Below, in pieces: positions 1 through 8,978 of a stretch of 64,000 nucleotides of DNA. The translations under genes were made by a program, and so were the position numbers. The DNA comes from Bordetella parapertussis. GTDB lineage: Bacteria; Pseudomonadota; Gammaproteobacteria; Burkholderiales; Burkholderiaceae_B. The notes under the pieces were generated by a model. That model ran no database searches, was not told the origin of the DNA, and was given only the letters and a program-made list of their open reading frames with translations. Within the stretch, counting starts at the first letter, position 1; the number at the start of each line of letters is the position of its first letter. The DNA is taken from contig CAMBFI010000004.1 in the NCBI GenBank assembly GCA_945865935.1, forward strand, positions 1 through 64,000, given 5' to 3'.

Positions 1-249
1 TCCAAAGACGAAGGTGGCCGTCATACGCCATTCTTTAACGGCTACCGTCCACAGTTCTACTTCCGTACGACGGATGTAACCGGCACGATCGAGTTGCCAG
101 CAGACAAAGAAATGGTTCTGCCAGGCGACAACGTTGCGATGACAGTCAAGCTGTTGGCTCCAATCGCCATGGAAGAAGGTCTGCGTTTTGCAATCCGCGA
201 AGGTGGCCGTACCGTCGGCGCCGGCGTCGTTGCTAAAATCCTGAAGTAA
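1..249 (+). CDS. tuf: Elongation factor Tu, C-terminal fragment (cut by window edge)
   Basis: The last 82 codons of EF-Tu, the GTPase that delivers aminoacyl-tRNA to the ribosome. The visible part is most of domain III: it contains [18 protein letters not shown], the LPGDNV turn and the terminal [10 protein letters not shown] strand ending in KILK. The GTP-binding domain lies outside the window. It sits 63 bp upstream of rpsJ in the usual betaproteobacterial order (fusA)-tuf-rpsJ. No convincing terminator separates them, so tuf and the S10 genes are probably co-transcribed. Confidence 0.98.
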   Translation, partial: SKDEGGRHTPFFNGYRPQFYFRTTDVTGTIELPADKEMVLPGDNVAMTVKLLAPIAMEEGLRFAIREGGRTVGAGVVAKILK

Positions 250-312
250 TTAACCAGGCAGCGAATTTAAACGTTCGCGGCCTTTCGTTCTTTTCGCTCT
301 TTGAGAATCGCC

Positions 313-624
313 ATGAAAAATCAAAAAATCCGTATCCGTCTGAAAGCGTTTGATTACAAACTTATCGATCAGTCGGCTGCTGAGATCGTTGATACGGCAA
401 AGCGCACCGGCGCCGTTGTACGCGGTCCGGTTCCATTGCCAACGCGCATTCGTCGTTACGACGTGTTGCGTTCACCACACGTGAACAAAACATCGCGCGA
501 CCAGTTTGAGATCCGTACGCACCAGCGCCTGATGGACATCGTCGATCCAACCGACAAGACCGTAGACGCTTTGATGCGTTTGGACTTGCCAGCTGGCGTA
601 GACGTCGAAATCGCGCTGCAGTAA
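313..624 (+). CDS. rpsJ: 30S ribosomal protein S10 / transcription antitermination factor NusE
   Basis: 103 residues, the standard length of S10, starting [20 protein letters not shown]10 is a 30S head protein and, as NusE, a partner of NusB/NusG in antitermination. The ATG at 313 is chosen over an in-frame TTG at 301 because it gives the family's exact amino terminus. It follows tuf by 63 bp. Unusually, it is separated from rplC by 152 bp that hold a structured leader. Confidence 0.98.
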   Translation: MKNQKIRIRLKAFDYKLIDQSAAEIVDTAKRTGAVVRGPVPLPTRIRRYDVLRSPHVNKTSRDQFEIRTHQRLMDIVDPTDKTVDALMRLDLPAGVDVEIALQ

Positions 625-635
625 TCAAAAAATAG

Positions 636-644
636 TGCTAGAAT
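636..644 (+). promoter_or_regulatory. Candidate extended -10 promoter upstream of rplC
   Basis: TGCTAGAAT is a TGn-extended -10 element with five of six consensus bases. The -35 position (about 616-621, CTGCAG) is poor, as is common for extended -10 promoters. It overlaps the end region of rpsJ and would start RNA near 651. That would give rplC a leader of about 125 nt. Inferred from motif only. Confidence 0.4.
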
Positions 645-707
645 GCAAGACTTGCTGAAATTTGGCAGGATAAAAAGATCATTTAAGGTCTTCGCAGTAC
701 ATGAGCA

Positions 708-768
708 CCCGAAAATTTCGGGTTTTATCAGCCCCGACCAATCGTAGTCGGGAATCGGGTTTTTACCC
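708..768 (+). promoter_or_regulatory. Structured leader of rplC with terminator-like first hairpin
   Basis: The rpsJ-rplC gap carries three consecutive inverted repeats. The first is CCCGA (708-712) with TCGGG (718-722), followed directly by TTTT (723-726), which is an attenuator-like layout. The second is CCCGAC (733-738) with GTCGGG (747-752). The third is GGGT (757-760) with ACCC (765-768), close to the ribosome binding site GGAG (770-773) of rplC. GGG/CCC arms from different hairpins could pair alternatively, as in autoregulated ribosomal protein leaders. The function is inferred. Confidence 0.5.
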
Positions 769-776
769 CGGAGAAT

Positions 777-1469
777 ATGATGTCGAAATCGACACCCACG
801 CCTGCCGCACATCGGCTTGGGCTGGTGGGCCGCAAGGTCGGCATGACCCGTATTTTTACGGAAGATGGCGAGTCCATCCCCGTAACAGTACTGGACGTGT
901 CGAACAACCGCGTCACCCAGGTAAAGTCGCTTGAGTCTGACGGCTACGCCGCCATTCAAGTTGCTTACGGCGCTCGTCGCGCTTCCCGTGTAGCCAAGCC
1001 GCAAACCGGTCATTACGCCAAAGCTGGTGTAGAAGCTGGTAGCATCCTCAAAGAATTCCGTCTCGATCCTGCTCGCGCAGCCGAATTCACGCCTGGTAGC
1101 GTGGTCGCTGTTGAAAGCATTTTCGAAGCCGGCCAGCAAGTCGACGTAACCGGTACCACTATTGGTAAGGGTTTCGCCGGCACGATCAAGCGTCACCACT
1201 TCAAATCACAACGCGCCTCGCACGGTAACAGCCGTTCGCACCGCGTTCCTGGTTCGATTGGTCAGGCGCAAGATCCTGGTCGTATTTTCCCCGGTAAGCG
1301 CATGTCTGGCCACCTTGGCGACGACACCCGTACCGTGCAAAATCTTGATGTCGTCCGTGTTGACGCCGAACGTGGTCTGTTGCTGGTCAAGGGCGCTGTC
1401 CCTGGCTATGCAGGTGCAGACATCGTGGTGCGCCCGGCCATCAAGGCACCAGCCAAAAAAGGAGCCTAA
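777..1469 (+). CDS. rplC: 50S ribosomal protein L3
   Basis: 230 residues. L3 binds 23S rRNA early in assembly and reaches towards the peptidyl transferase centre. The conserved loop [18 protein letters not shown] lies at residues 146-163, including the Gln that PrmB methylates in other bacteria. The amino terminus has about a 12-residue extension ending AAHR before the usual [13 protein letters not shown], as in Bordetella-type L3. Two adjacent ATG codons (777, 780) could both start; the SD GGAG at 770-773 is 3 nt before the first and 6 nt before the second. It is followed 3 nt later by rplD. Confidence 0.97.
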   Translation: MMSKSTPTPAAHRLGLVGRKVGMTRIFTEDGESIPVTVLDVSNNRVTQVKSLESDGYAAIQVAYGARRASRVAKPQTGHYAKAGVEAGSILKEFRLDPARAAEFTPGSVVAVESIFEAGQQVDVTGTTIGKGFAGTIKRHHFKSQRASHGNSRSHRVPGSIGQAQDPGRIFPGKRMSGHLGDDTRTVQNLDVVRVDAERGLLLVKGAVPGYAGADIVVRPAIKAPAKKGA

Positions 1470-1472
1470 TCC

Positions 1473-2093
1473 ATGGATATCAAGCTCCTGAACGATAAAG
1501 GTCAGTCCTCGGCAACATTTGCTGCGCCTGATACGGTTTTCGGTCGTGACTTTAATGAAGCGCTAGTGCACCAGATCGTGATTGCCTTCCAGGCAAATGC
1601 ACGTTCCGGCAATCGCGCTCAAAAGACACGTGCTGAAGTCCACCACTCGACCAAGAAGCCTTTCCGTCAGAAAGGTACGGGCCGCGCTCGTGCTGGTATG
1701 ACATCCTCGCCCCTGTGGCGTGGGGGTGGTCGCGCATTTCCAAACTCGCCTGAAGAGAACTTCAGCCAAAAGGTCAACAAGAAAATGTATCGCGCCGGTT
1801 TGCGCTCGATCCTTTCCCAGTTGGCTCGCGAAGACCGCATCTCGATCGTCGATGCCTTCACACTCGAATCACCCAAGACCAAGCTTGCTGCTGAAAAGCT
1901 CAAGATCATGGGCCTAGAGTCAGTGTTGATCATCACCGACTCCGTCGATGAAAATCTCTACCTCGCTACCCGCAACTTGCCACATGTGGCCGTAGTCGAA
2001 CCGCGCAACGCCGATCCGCTCTCGCTGATTCATTACAAAAAAGTAGTGATCACAAAGTCGGCCATCGCCCAACTCGAGGAGATGCTGGCATGA
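1473..2093 (+). CDS. rplD: 50S ribosomal protein L4
   Basis: 206 residues. L4 binds 23S rRNA domain I and its extended loop lines the exit tunnel. The loop is visible as [20 protein letters not shown] and [19 protein letters not shown], around residues 50-90. In enterobacteria L4 represses the S10 operon through an S10 leader. Here the only structured leader in the operon lies before rplC rather than before rpsJ. The stop codon overlaps the start of rplW (ATGA), so the two are probably translationally coupled. Confidence 0.97.
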   Translation: MDIKLLNDKGQSSATFAAPDTVFGRDFNEALVHQIVIAFQANARSGNRAQKTRAEVHHSTKKPFRQKGTGRARAGMTSSPLWRGGGRAFPNSPEENFSQKVNKKMYRAGLRSILSQLAREDRISIVDAFTLESPKTKLAAEKLKIMGLESVLIITDSVDENLYLATRNLPHVAVVEPRNADPLSLIHYKKVVITKSAIAQLEEMLA

Positions 2094-2386
2094 ACGATCA
2101 TCGTCTAATGCAAATCATCTTGGCACCAATCGTGACTGAAAAAGCTACGTTTGTTGCAGAGAAAAGCAACCAGGTTGCTTTCCGTGTTGTTGCAGATGCA
2201 ACAAAGCCTGAGATCAAAGCCGCTGTTGAACTGCTCTTCAAAGTGCAGGTCGATTCGGTTCAGGTTTTGAATCGCAAGGGCAAGGTTAAGCGTTTCGGCC
2301 GCTTCACTGGCCACCGTCGTAACGAGCGTAAGGCCTATGTGTCGCTCAAAGACGGTCAAGAAATCAATTTGGCGGAGGTCAACTAA
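2090..2386 (+). CDS. rplW: 50S ribosomal protein L23
   Basis: 98 residues, typical for L23. This protein sits at the tunnel exit and docks trigger factor and SRP. The amino terminus [20 protein letters not shown] and the motif [21 protein letters not shown] near residues 65-85 are family hallmarks. It overlaps rplD by 4 bp and abuts rplB with no spacer, so it is translated in a tightly coupled run. Confidence 0.97.
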   Translation: MNDHRLMQIILAPIVTEKATFVAEKSNQVAFRVVADATKPEIKAAVELLFKVQVDSVQVLNRKGKVKRFGRFTGHRRNERKAYVSLKDGQEINLAEVN

Positions 2387-3214
2387 ATGGCTCTCTTAAA
2401 AGTTAAGCCAACCTCGCCCGGTCGTCGCGGCATGCTTAAGGTGGTGACCCCCACCCTGCATAAAGGCGCGCCCGTTGCCTCGTTGCTCGAAAAGAAAATC
2501 CGTGGATCTGGCCGTAATAACAACGGTCACATCACAATCCGCCACCGTGGTGGTGGTCATAAGCAGCACTATCGCCTTGTAGATTTCCGTCGCAATAAAG
2601 ACGGCATTCCAGCAAAGGTGGAGCGTCTGGAATATGATCCAAACCGTACTGCACACTTAGCATTGCTCTGTTATGCAGATGGTGAGCGTCGTTACATCAT
2701 CGCTCCTCGCGGTCTTGAAGTAGGCACAACGCTGGTGTCGGGTATCGAAGCCCCCATCCGTGCAGGTAATACGTTGCCTATTCGCAATATCCCGGTGGGT
2801 ACGACTATTCACTGCATCGAGATGCTGCCTGGTAAGGGCGCTCAGATGGCACGTTCAGCAGGCGCTTCGGCAGTCTTGCTCGCTCGTGAAGGCACTTATG
2901 CGCAGGTTCGCCTGCGCTCTGGTGAGGTTCGTCGCGTACACATTGAGTGCCGCGCAACGATCGGTGAAGTCGGTAACGAAGAGCACAGCCTACGTCAAAT
3001 CGGTAAAGCCGGTGCAGTACGTTGGCGCGGTATTCGTCCCACGGTGCGTGGTGTCGCAATGAACCCGGTTGATCACCCACACGGTGGTGGTGAAGGTCGT
3101 ACCGGCGAAGGCGGCGAGCCACGCAGTCCATGGGGTACCCCAGCTAAGGGTTACAAGACCCGTAGCAACAAGCGGACGGACAATATGATCGTCCAGCGCC
3201 GCAAGCGTAAATAA
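2387..3214 (+). CDS. rplB: 50S ribosomal protein L2
   Basis: 275 residues. L2 is needed for subunit association and peptidyl transfer. The strongly conserved carboxyl-terminal segment [15 protein letters not shown] is present and carries the catalytically important His of the family. It is followed by the basic tail [10 protein letters not shown]. It starts directly at the rplW stop, and rpsS follows after 11 bp. Confidence 0.98.
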   Translation: MALLKVKPTSPGRRGMLKVVTPTLHKGAPVASLLEKKIRGSGRNNNGHITIRHRGGGHKQHYRLVDFRRNKDGIPAKVERLEYDPNRTAHLALLCYADGERRYIIAPRGLEVGTTLVSGIEAPIRAGNTLPIRNIPVGTTIHCIEMLPGKGAQMARSAGASAVLLAREGTYAQVRLRSGEVRRVHIECRATIGEVGNEEHSLRQIGKAGAVRWRGIRPTVRGVAMNPVDHPHGGGEGRTGEGGEPRSPWGTPAKGYKTRSNKRTDNMIVQRRKRK

Positions 3215-3225
3215 GAGGGCGAATC

Positions 3226-3501
3226 ATGTCACGTTCAGTCAAGAAAGGCCCATTCGTCGACGCACACTTGATCAAAAAGGTCGAGGTTGCTATCGCCGAA
3301 AAAGGCAAAAAACCGATCAAAACCTGGTCGCGTCGTTCAACAATCCTGCCCGACTTTATCGGGTTGACGATTGCTGTTCATAACGGTCGCCAGCACGTTC
3401 CCGTTTATATCAACGAGAACATGGTCGGCCATAAACTCGGCGAGTTTGCGCTGACCCGTACGTTTAAGGGCCATGCTGCAGATAAAAAGGCCAAGAGGTA
3501 A
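3226..3501 (+). CDS. rpsS: 30S ribosomal protein S19
   Basis: 91 residues beginning [20 protein letters not shown]19 forms a complex with S13 in the 30S head near the A-site tRNA. The motif [21 protein letters not shown] is intact. It is preceded by an AGGG-type binding site and separated from rplV by 3 bp. Confidence 0.98.
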   Translation: MSRSVKKGPFVDAHLIKKVEVAIAEKGKKPIKTWSRRSTILPDFIGLTIAVHNGRQHVPVYINENMVGHKLGEFALTRTFKGHAADKKAKR

Positions 3502-3504
3502 GAA

Positions 3505-3834
3505 ATGGAAACCACAGCCATTATCCGTGGGGTGCACATCTCTGCGCAAAAGACCCGAATCGTTGCGGACTTAATCCGTGGCAAGTCGGTTGCGCAGGCA
3601 TTAAACATCCTGACCTTCACTAACAAGAAGGCCGCAGGCATCCTCAAGAAGGCCGTTGAATCGGCCATCGCGAACGCCGAACATAACGACGGTGCAGATA
3701 TCGACGAACTCAAAGTCACCACGATTTTTGTGGACAAGGCTGAGTCGATGAAGCGCTTCTCCGCACGAGCCAAAGGGCGCGGCAACCAGATTGAAAAGCA
3801 GACCTGCCACATTACTGTGAAGGTCGGAGCCTAA
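3505..3834 (+). CDS. rplV: 50S ribosomal protein L22
   Basis: 109 residues. L22 extends a beta hairpin into the exit tunnel, where macrolide-resistance changes map in other species. The hairpin is visible as [20 protein letters not shown] near residues 84-103. The amino-terminal [22 protein letters not shown] fits the family. The next gene, rpsC, starts 9 bp downstream. Confidence 0.97.
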   Translation: METTAIIRGVHISAQKTRIVADLIRGKSVAQALNILTFTNKKAAGILKKAVESAIANAEHNDGADIDELKVTTIFVDKAESMKRFSARAKGRGNQIEKQTCHITVKVGA

Positions 3835-3843
3835 GGAGTCACG

Positions 3844-4644
3844 ATGGGTCAGAAAATACACCCGATTGGGTTCCGCCTTGCGGTCACACGTAACTGGGGC
3901 TCAAAGTGGTATGCAGACGACAAAGATTTTAGCGGCATGCTTGCCTCTGATATTCGCGTACGTGAATACCTCAAAAAGAAACTGAAGCAAGCGTCAGTTG
4001 GCCGCGTGGTCATCGAGCGCCCCGCTAAAAACGCACGGATTACGATTTACTCGGCTCGTCCAGGTATCGTGATTGGTAAGCGTGGCGAGGACATCGAAGG
4101 CCTGAAGGCAGACTTGCAGCGTTTGATGGGCGTGCCAGTGCACGTCAACATCGAAGAAGTTCGTAAGCCTGAAATCGATGCCCAATTGATTGCTGATTCG
4201 ATCTCGCAACAGCTCGAAAAGCGGATCATGTTCCGACGCGCCATGAAGCGCGCCATGCAAAACGCTATGCGTCTCGGTGCCCAAGGCATCAAGATCATGA
4301 GTGCTGGCCGCTTAAATGGCATTGAGATTGCTCGTACAGAATGGTATCGCGAAGGCCGTGTGCCATTGCATACGCTGCGTGCGAATATCGATTACGGTAC
4401 CTCTGAAGCTCACACCACATATGGCGTGATTGGCATCAAGGTTTGGGTATACAAAGGCGATATGCTGGCTAACGGCGAATTGCCTGTTGAAACCGCCGCC
4501 CCTCGCGAAGAAGAGCGTCGTCCGCGTCGCGCACCACGTGCTGACAAGCCCGAAGGTGCACGTCCGGCCGGAGCCCGTCCCGCAGGACGTGGTCGCGCAC
4601 CGCGCAAGGCTGATGCCGCTGCGCCTGCGCCCGAAGGAGAATAA
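3844..4644 (+). CDS. rpsC: 30S ribosomal protein S3 with extended basic/Ala-Pro tail
   Basis: 266 residues. S3 lines the mRNA entry channel and contributes to helicase activity. The amino-terminal KH domain has the [10 protein letters not shown] loop (near residues 80-90). The carboxyl domain contains [20 protein letters not shown]. After about residue 215 the protein continues with a roughly 50-residue tail rich in Arg, Pro and Ala ([20 protein letters not shown] and more). This makes it longer than the 233-residue E. coli protein but normal for Burkholderiales. rplP starts 2 bp after the stop. Confidence 0.97.
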   Translation: MGQKIHPIGFRLAVTRNWGSKWYADDKDFSGMLASDIRVREYLKKKLKQASVGRVVIERPAKNARITIYSARPGIVIGKRGEDIEGLKADLQRLMGVPVHVNIEEVRKPEIDAQLIADSISQQLEKRIMFRRAMKRAMQNAMRLGAQGIKIMSAGRLNGIEIARTEWYREGRVPLHTLRANIDYGTSEAHTTYGVIGIKVWVYKGDMLANGELPVETAAPREEERRPRRAPRADKPEGARPAGARPAGRGRAPRKADAAAPAPEGE

Positions 4645-4646
4645 GT

Positions 4647-5063
4647 ATGCTGCAACCAGCGCGCAGGAAATATCGCAAAGAGCAGAAGGGCCGTAATACC
4701 GGCCTGGCTACGCGCGGCGCTAACGTTTCGTTTGGTGAGTATGGTCTTAAGGCAACCGGTCGCGGCCGCCTAACCGCTCGTCAAATCGAATCAGCCCGTC
4801 GTGCCATTAACCGTCACATTAAACGTGGTGGTCGTATCTGGATTCGTATCTTCCCTGACAAGCCAATTTCACAAAAGCCTGCGGAAGTGCGGATGGGTAA
4901 CGGTAAAGGTAACCCCGAATACTGGGTTGCTGAAATTCAGCCCGGCAAAGTGCTGTACGAAATGGAAGGTGTGAGTGAAGAAATCGCGCGCGAGGCGTTT
5001 CGCCTGGCCGCTGCGAAATTGCCGATCGCGACCACGTTCGTCACGCGTCACATCGGAGCTTAA
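4647..5063 (+). CDS. rplP: 50S ribosomal protein L16
   Basis: 138 residues, starting [20 protein letters not shown]16 helps position tRNA in the A site and P site of the 50S subunit. The motif [20 protein letters not shown] is near residues 58-78, followed by [21 protein letters not shown]. The stop is 9 bp before rpmC. Confidence 0.98.
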   Translation: MLQPARRKYRKEQKGRNTGLATRGANVSFGEYGLKATGRGRLTARQIESARRAINRHIKRGGRIWIRIFPDKPISQKPAEVRMGNGKGNPEYWVAEIQPGKVLYEMEGVSEEIAREAFRLAAAKLPIATTFVTRHIGA

Positions 5064-5072
5064 GGAAACGAT

Positions 5073-5264
5073 ATGAAAGCAAGCGAACTTCGTGCAAAAT
5101 CTGCTGCAGAACTCGGACAAGAACTTGAGAGCCTCTTGAAGGCGCAATTCGGTCTGCGTATGCAGCGCGCAACCCAACAGCTCACCAACCACACTCAAAT
5201 TGGTAAAGTACGTCGCGACATTGCACGCGTACGCACCTTGATGACTGAGAAGGCGGGAAAATAA
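5073..5264 (+). CDS. rpmC: 50S ribosomal protein L29
   Basis: 63 residues, a two-helix L29 starting [21 protein letters not shown] with the conserved [14 protein letters not shown] and the closing segment [19 protein letters not shown]29 sits beside L23 at the tunnel exit. It is separated from rpsQ by a single base, so coupled translation is likely. Confidence 0.97.
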   Translation: MKASELRAKSAAELGQELESLLKAQFGLRMQRATQQLTNHTQIGKVRRDIARVRTLMTEKAGK

Positions 5265-5265
5265 T

Positions 5266-5544
5266 ATGACCACAGCTCAAACTACAAAACCAAAGCGTCA
5301 ACGTACGCTGGTTGGTAAAGTCGTCAGCAACAAGATGGAAAAAACCATTGTTGTGCTGGTCGAGCGTCGCGTTAAGCACCCAGTGCTTGGCAAGATCATC
5401 ATGCGCTCGGCCAAATACAAGGCGCATGACGAAACCAATCAGTTCAACGAAGGTGATACCGTTGAGATTGCTGAAGGCCGTCCAATTTCGCGTTCCAAGT
5501 CCTGGACCGCAACGAAGTTGATCGAAGCCGCACGCGAGATCTAA
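5266..5544 (+). CDS. rpsQ: 30S ribosomal protein S17
   Basis: 92 residues. S17 is an OB-fold 16S rRNA-binding assembly protein. The core [20 protein letters not shown] and the segment [23 protein letters not shown] are typical, and the end [21 protein letters not shown] matches the family. This is the last gene of the S10 set. A strong terminator follows at 5593-5624, and the next ribosomal gene (rplN) is 1.86 kb away with an antisense gene between. Confidence 0.97.
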   Translation: MTTAQTTKPKRQRTLVGKVVSNKMEKTIVVLVERRVKHPVLGKIIMRSAKYKAHDETNQFNEGDTVEIAEGRPISRSKSWTATKLIEAAREI

Positions 5545-5592
5545 ACGCATTTGCGCAAAGCTGCGCAAACAACGGTTGTTGTTAGACCAAAC

Positions 5593-5624
5593 AAAAACGC
5601 GACGAATAAAATCGTCGCGTTTTT
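5593..5624. terminator. Bidirectional intrinsic terminator closing the S10 operon
   Basis: Perfect stem CGCGACGA (5598-5605) with TCGTCGCG (5612-5619) around a 6-nt A-rich loop. It is extended by AAAAA (5593-5597) paired with TTTTT (5620-5624). The symmetric A and T tracts let it act on both strands. It lies between convergent rpsQ (+) and the aldehyde dehydrogenase gene (-). Confidence 0.9.
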
Positions 5625-5685
5625 GCTTTTACAGCCTGCGTGCAGTGCTACGGAGTTGCCGTATGCCCTGCGCGCAATAGACTAG

Positions 5686-7113
5686 TTAGATATGCGTCAC
5701 AAACTTCGTGACAAGATATCCGTCAAACGTTTCGGCACCACCCTCACTGCCAATGCCGCTATCCTTAATGCCACCGAAAGGTGTTTCAGGTAGAGCACTG
5801 CCAAAGTGGTTGATGTTCACCATGCCGGCCTCAATCGAGTTAGACACCTTGGTGGCCGTCTGTAACGAATTTGTGAACACATAGCTCGACAAGCCAAAGG
5901 GCAGGCTGTTCGCTCGTGCGATCACTTCATCTATATCGTTAAACGGCACGATAGGCGCGATGGGACCAAAGGGTTCTTCATTCATCAGCATCGCATCGTC
6001 TTTCAAGCCAGTGATCACGGTTGGCGGAAAGAAAAAACCTTTGCCCGATGGCGCATCGCCACCGAGTTCGATCTTTGCCCCACGCTTGCGGGCGTCTTCG
6101 ACGAAGCGCGCTATGGCAGGCACACGACGCTCGTGGGCGAGTGGGCCCATCTCGACGCCATCATCCAAGCCATTGCCCACCTTGACATTCTTGAGTACGT
6201 CCAAGAATTTAGCCAGGAACTTGTCGTAGGCTTTCTTCTGAACATAGAAGCGCGTGGGTGATACGCATACCTGGCCGGCGTTACGGATCTTGAACTTGGC
6301 CAACATGGTGGCAGCGCGATCGATATCCGCATCGTCAAACACCAGTACGGGCGAGTGGCCACCTAGCTCCATCGTGACGCGCTTCATGTGCGCACCGGCC
6401 AAAGCGGCAAGCTGCTTGCCAACAGGAACTGAACCAGTGAAAGAAACTTTTCGCGAAATGGGGGAGCGGATCAAATAGTCCGATACCTTGGCGGGTTCAC
6501 CCCAGACCAAGTTCAACACGCCTGGCGGGAGCCCTGCGTCGTGAAACATCTGCGCGATCGCCATCACTGCGCTGGGCGAGTCTTCGGGCCCTTTCAGGAT
6601 AATGGTGCAGCCCGAACCCACGGCTGCGCAAATCTTACGAATGGCTTGGTTATAGGGAAAGTTCCAAGGCGTGAACGCAACACACACCCCGATGGGCTCC
6701 TTGAGGACGAGTTGACGCACGTCCGAGCTGCGGGGGAGCACGACACGCCCGTAAATACGCCGGCACTCTTCAGCATGCCAGTCACAGTGGTCTGCGCAGC
6801 CGACGACCTCACCCAGAGCCTCAGCGAGTGGCTTTCCCTGGTCAAGTGTCATATTGCGGGCGATTTCCTTGGAGCGATCCCGAGTCAGCTGGCCAACCTT
6901 ACGCAAAATGGCCGAACGGTCCATTGGGGATGACTTCTTCCAGGTCGCAAACGCCTTTTCGGCAGCCTGGAGGGCCATATCCAGATCGGCATTGGAGGCA
7001 TGGGGCAGCTGACCCAGCACTTCCTGTGTGGCAGGATTGATGACATCCTGCATCTTGCGGCCTTCGCCGGAGATGAATTGGCCGTCTATATAAAGCGATA
7101 GTTTTTCGTACAT
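5686..7113 (-). CDS. NAD(P)-dependent aldehyde dehydrogenase, succinate-semialdehyde dehydrogenase-like
   Basis: 475 residues from the ATG at 7113; an upstream in-frame TTG at 7179 is unlikely because it lies in the promoter region. Aldehyde dehydrogenases oxidise aldehydes to acids with NAD(P). The cofactor motif TPWNFP (148-153), the Gly motif FTGSVPVGK (225-233), the general base Glu249 in MELGGHSP and the nucleophile Cys283 in [12 protein letters not shown] are all present. Length and pattern fit the succinate-semialdehyde/glutarate-semialdehyde group; the true substrate is not determinable. The gene is antisense inside the ribosomal cluster between rpsQ and rplN. No partner such as a GABA transaminase is nearby. 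Confidence 0.93.
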   Translation of the reverse strand: MYEKLSLYIDGQFISGEGRKMQDVINPATQEVLGQLPHASNADLDMALQAAEKAFATWKKSSPMDRSAILRKVGQLTRDRSKEIARNMTLDQGKPLAEALGEVVGCADHCDWHAEECRRIYGRVVLPRSSDVRQLVLKEPIGVCVAFTPWNFPYNQAIRKICAAVGSGCTIILKGPEDSPSAVMAIAQMFHDAGLPPGVLNLVWGEPAKVSDYLIRSPISRKVSFTGSVPVGKQLAALAGAHMKRVTMELGGHSPVLVFDDADIDRAATMLAKFKIRNAGQVCVSPTRFYVQKKAYDKFLAKFLDVLKNVKVGNGLDDGVEMGPLAHERRVPAIARFVEDARKRGAKIELGGDAPSGKGFFFPPTVITGLKDDAMLMNEEPFGPIAPIVPFNDIDEVIARANSLPFGLSSYVFTNSLQTATKVSNSIEAGMVNINHFGSALPETPFGGIKDSGIGSEGGAETFDGYLVTKFVTHI

Positions 7114-7149
7114 ACAATTAGATTCCAATGGTTGCTTCCAATGTTGGTA

Positions 7150-7179
7150 ATATGACACAAGTTCGACGGACTTGCACAA
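7150..7179 (-). promoter_or_regulatory. Candidate sigma-70 promoter of the aldehyde dehydrogenase gene
   Basis: On the minus strand, TTGTGC (7179-7174) and TCATAT (7155-7150) are spaced by 18 bp. They would start RNA about 30 nt before the ATG at 7113. The -35 hexamer overlaps the -35 hexamer of the divergent rplN promoter. Motif-based inference. Confidence 0.45.
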
Positions 7180-7200
7180 AAAAAAATAACGGGATATACT
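7172..7200 (+). promoter_or_regulatory. Sigma-70 promoter of the spc operon (rplN onwards)
   Basis: TTGCAC (7172-7177), a 17-bp spacer containing nine A residues, and TATACT (7195-7200): near-consensus hexamers with ideal spacing and an A-tract. Transcription would begin near 7207. This is needed because the S10 operon is terminated at 5593-5624 and the intervening gene runs the other way. Confidence 0.75.
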
Positions 7201-7206
7201 GCACGG

Positions 7207-7400
7207 CTTTCCCGCATTTCTTGCGCGGTCAGGCCTAAGACCACTAGGTTATTAGCCAGACAGCCGATAAAAGCAGAAAGATTGTTTAGCAGATTTCAAC
7301 CCAGGGTGCTCTGTGGCACCTAACGGGACCAAAACTGACTGATTTGGCTGCAAGCTGAAAGGCAAGCAGGTGAGTCGGTTAAGTTGGAACAGGAAAAATC
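7207..7400 (+). promoter_or_regulatory. Long untranslated leader of rplN
   Basis: About 194 nt lie between the predicted transcription start and the rplN ATG with no gene. It contains the inverted repeat GGTGC (7305-7309) with GCACC (7316-7320), and a GGTC...GACC pair (7227-7230 and 7239-7242). The ribosome binding site is AGGA (7390-7393). The length and structure are compatible with a ribosomal protein autoregulatory leader, which is an inference. Confidence 0.4.
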
Positions 7401-7769
7401 ATGATCCAAATGCAGACCACGCTGGACGTGGCCGATAACACTGGTGCACGTTCTGTCATGTGCATTAAGGTGCTTGGCGGTTCCAAGCGCCGTTATGCCG
7501 CTATCGGCGACGTTATCAAAGTGACCGTCAAAGATGCCGCCCCCCGTGGCCGCGTCAAAAAAGGCGAGATCTACAACGCAGTTGTCGTTCGTACGGCAAA
7601 AGGCGTCCGTCGTAAAGACGGCTCGCTTATTCGTTTCGGTGGTAATGCCGCCGTATTGCTCAACGCCAAGCTCGAGCCCATTGGCACGCGCATCTTTGGA
7701 CCCGTCACCCGCGAATTGCGTGGCGAGAAGTTCATGAAGATCGTGTCCTTGGCGCCTGAAGTACTGTAA
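7401..7769 (+). CDS. rplN: 50S ribosomal protein L14
   Basis: 122 residues, starting [21 protein letters not shown], the L14 signature. L14 contacts 16S helix 14 in an inter-subunit bridge and is where the silencing factor RsfS binds. The signature [20 protein letters not shown] is intact. It is the first gene of the spc set here, with its own promoter upstream, and rplX follows after 9 bp. Confidence 0.98.
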   Translation: MIQMQTTLDVADNTGARSVMCIKVLGGSKRRYAAIGDVIKVTVKDAAPRGRVKKGEIYNAVVVRTAKGVRRKDGSLIRFGGNAAVLLNAKLEPIGTRIFGPVTRELRGEKFMKIVSLAPEVL

Positions 7770-7778
7770 GGAGCCGAC

Positions 7779-8099
7779 ATGAACAAAATTCGCAAAGGCG
7801 ACGAAGTGATCGTTTTGACGGGGCGTGACAAAAAGCGTCGCGGTACCGTGCTTGAGCGTGTCGATGCAGACCATGTGTTGGTCGAAGGCATCAACATGGT
7901 TAAAAAGCATGTGCGTCCGAACCCCACGCAGGGCACAACCGGCGGCATTATTGAAAAAACAATGCCTATCCATATTTCGAACATCGCACTGTTCAACCCA
8001 GCCACTGGCAAGGGTGAGCGCGTCGGCATTCAAGAAGTCGACGGTCGTAAAGTTCGTGTTTATCGTTCCAGCGGCGCCACCGTTGGCGCGAAAGCATAA
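7779..8099 (+). CDS. rplX: 50S ribosomal protein L24
   Basis: 106 residues. L24 is an assembly initiator that binds the 5' part of 23S rRNA. The KOW motif is visible as [20 protein letters not shown] at the amino terminus. [20 protein letters not shown] (near residues 38-57) is typical. A GGAG site precedes the ATG, and rplE follows after 11 bp. Confidence 0.97.
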   Translation: MNKIRKGDEVIVLTGRDKKRRGTVLERVDADHVLVEGINMVKKHVRPNPTQGTTGGIIEKTMPIHISNIALFNPATGKGERVGIQEVDGRKVRVYRSSGATVGAKA

Positions 8100-8110
8100 G
8101 GGAGCTCAAC

Positions 8111-8650
8111 ATGTCACGTTTCCAAGAGCTTTACCAGCAAAAAATTGCACCGCAGCTGCGTGAGCAGTTCGGCTACGCATGTGTGATGCAGGTACCGCGT
8201 ATCACTAAGGTCACACTCAACATGGGTGTGTCCGAGGCCGTCGCTGACAAAAAAGTCATCGAGCACGCTGTATCAGACCTCACCAAGATCGCCGGCCAAA
8301 AGCCAGTTGTCACAAAAACCAAGAAGGCTATCGCAGGTTTCAAGATCCGCGAAGACTATCCCATTGGTTGTATGGTGACATTGCGTGGCCAGCGCATGTA
8401 CGAGTTCATCGACCGTCTCGTGTCTGTGGCGCTGCCACGCGTACGCGACTTTCGCGGAATTTCGGGTCGTGCGTTTGACGGTCGTGGCAATTACAACATC
8501 GGTGTGAAAGAGCAGATTATTTTCCCCGAAATTGAATACGACAAAATTGACGTGTTGCGTGGGATGAACATCAGCATCACCACCACCGCGAAGACCGACG
8601 AAGAAGCGAAGGCGCTGTTGACAGCGTTTAGCTTCCCGTTCCGCAACTAA
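8111..8650 (+). CDS. rplE: 50S ribosomal protein L5
   Basis: 179 residues. L5 binds 5S rRNA and contacts P-site tRNA and S13. The motifs [20 protein letters not shown] (near residue 30), ITKTKK-like [15 protein letters not shown] and the RDFRGIS segment are present. In enterobacteria S8 represses the spc operon at the start of this gene; I did not identify the S8 target here. Confidence 0.98.
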   Translation: MSRFQELYQQKIAPQLREQFGYACVMQVPRITKVTLNMGVSEAVADKKVIEHAVSDLTKIAGQKPVVTKTKKAIAGFKIREDYPIGCMVTLRGQRMYEFIDRLVSVALPRVRDFRGISGRAFDGRGNYNIGVKEQIIFPEIEYDKIDVLRGMNISITTTAKTDEEAKALLTAFSFPFRN

Positions 8651-8661
8651 GGGGCGCAGAC

Positions 8662-8967
8662 GTGGCAAAACTATCAATGATCAATCGCGATGTAAAGCGC
8701 ACTAAGACAGTAGAGAAATTTGCTGCTAAGCGCGCTGCCCTCAGGGCAATCATCGAAGATTCAACCAAGACCGACGAAGAGCGTTACGAAGCACGCCTTA
8801 AAATGCAACAGCTTCCACGCAACGCAAGCCCAGTTCGCCAGCGTAACCGCTGCTTGATCACGGGACGGGCTCGCGGAGTATTTAGCAAGTTCGGACTTGG
8901 CCGCATGAAACTGCGCGAATTGGCTATGAAGGGTGAAATCCCCGGCATGACCAAAGCTAGCTGGTAG
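8662..8967 (+). CDS. rpsN: 30S ribosomal protein S14 (zinc-free type)
   Basis: 101 residues starting at a GTG codon (reads [13 protein letters not shown]). The SD AGGGG-type sequence before 8662 and the exact family amino terminus support the GTG. The carboxyl part [20 protein letters not shown] has no CxxC...CxxC zinc ribbon, so this is the longer C-minus form of S14 that assembles the 30S head. rpsH follows after 11 bp. Confidence 0.97.
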   Translation: MAKLSMINRDVKRTKTVEKFAAKRAALRAIIEDSTKTDEERYEARLKMQQLPRNASPVRQRNRCLITGRARGVFSKFGLGRMKLRELAMKGEIPGMTKASW

Positions 8968-8978
8968 GAGAATAAAAC

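Noticed and set aside
250-312. GCGAA...TTCGC repeat between tuf and rpsJ as a terminator
   Set aside because: Only five pairs, a wide loop and an interrupted T tract; rpsJ is probably co-transcribed with tuf.
7320-8033. Open frame of 237 codons on the minus strand over rplN and rplX
   Set aside because: It is antisense to two unmistakable ribosomal protein genes and has no recognisable domain; composition is that of a reversed coding strand.
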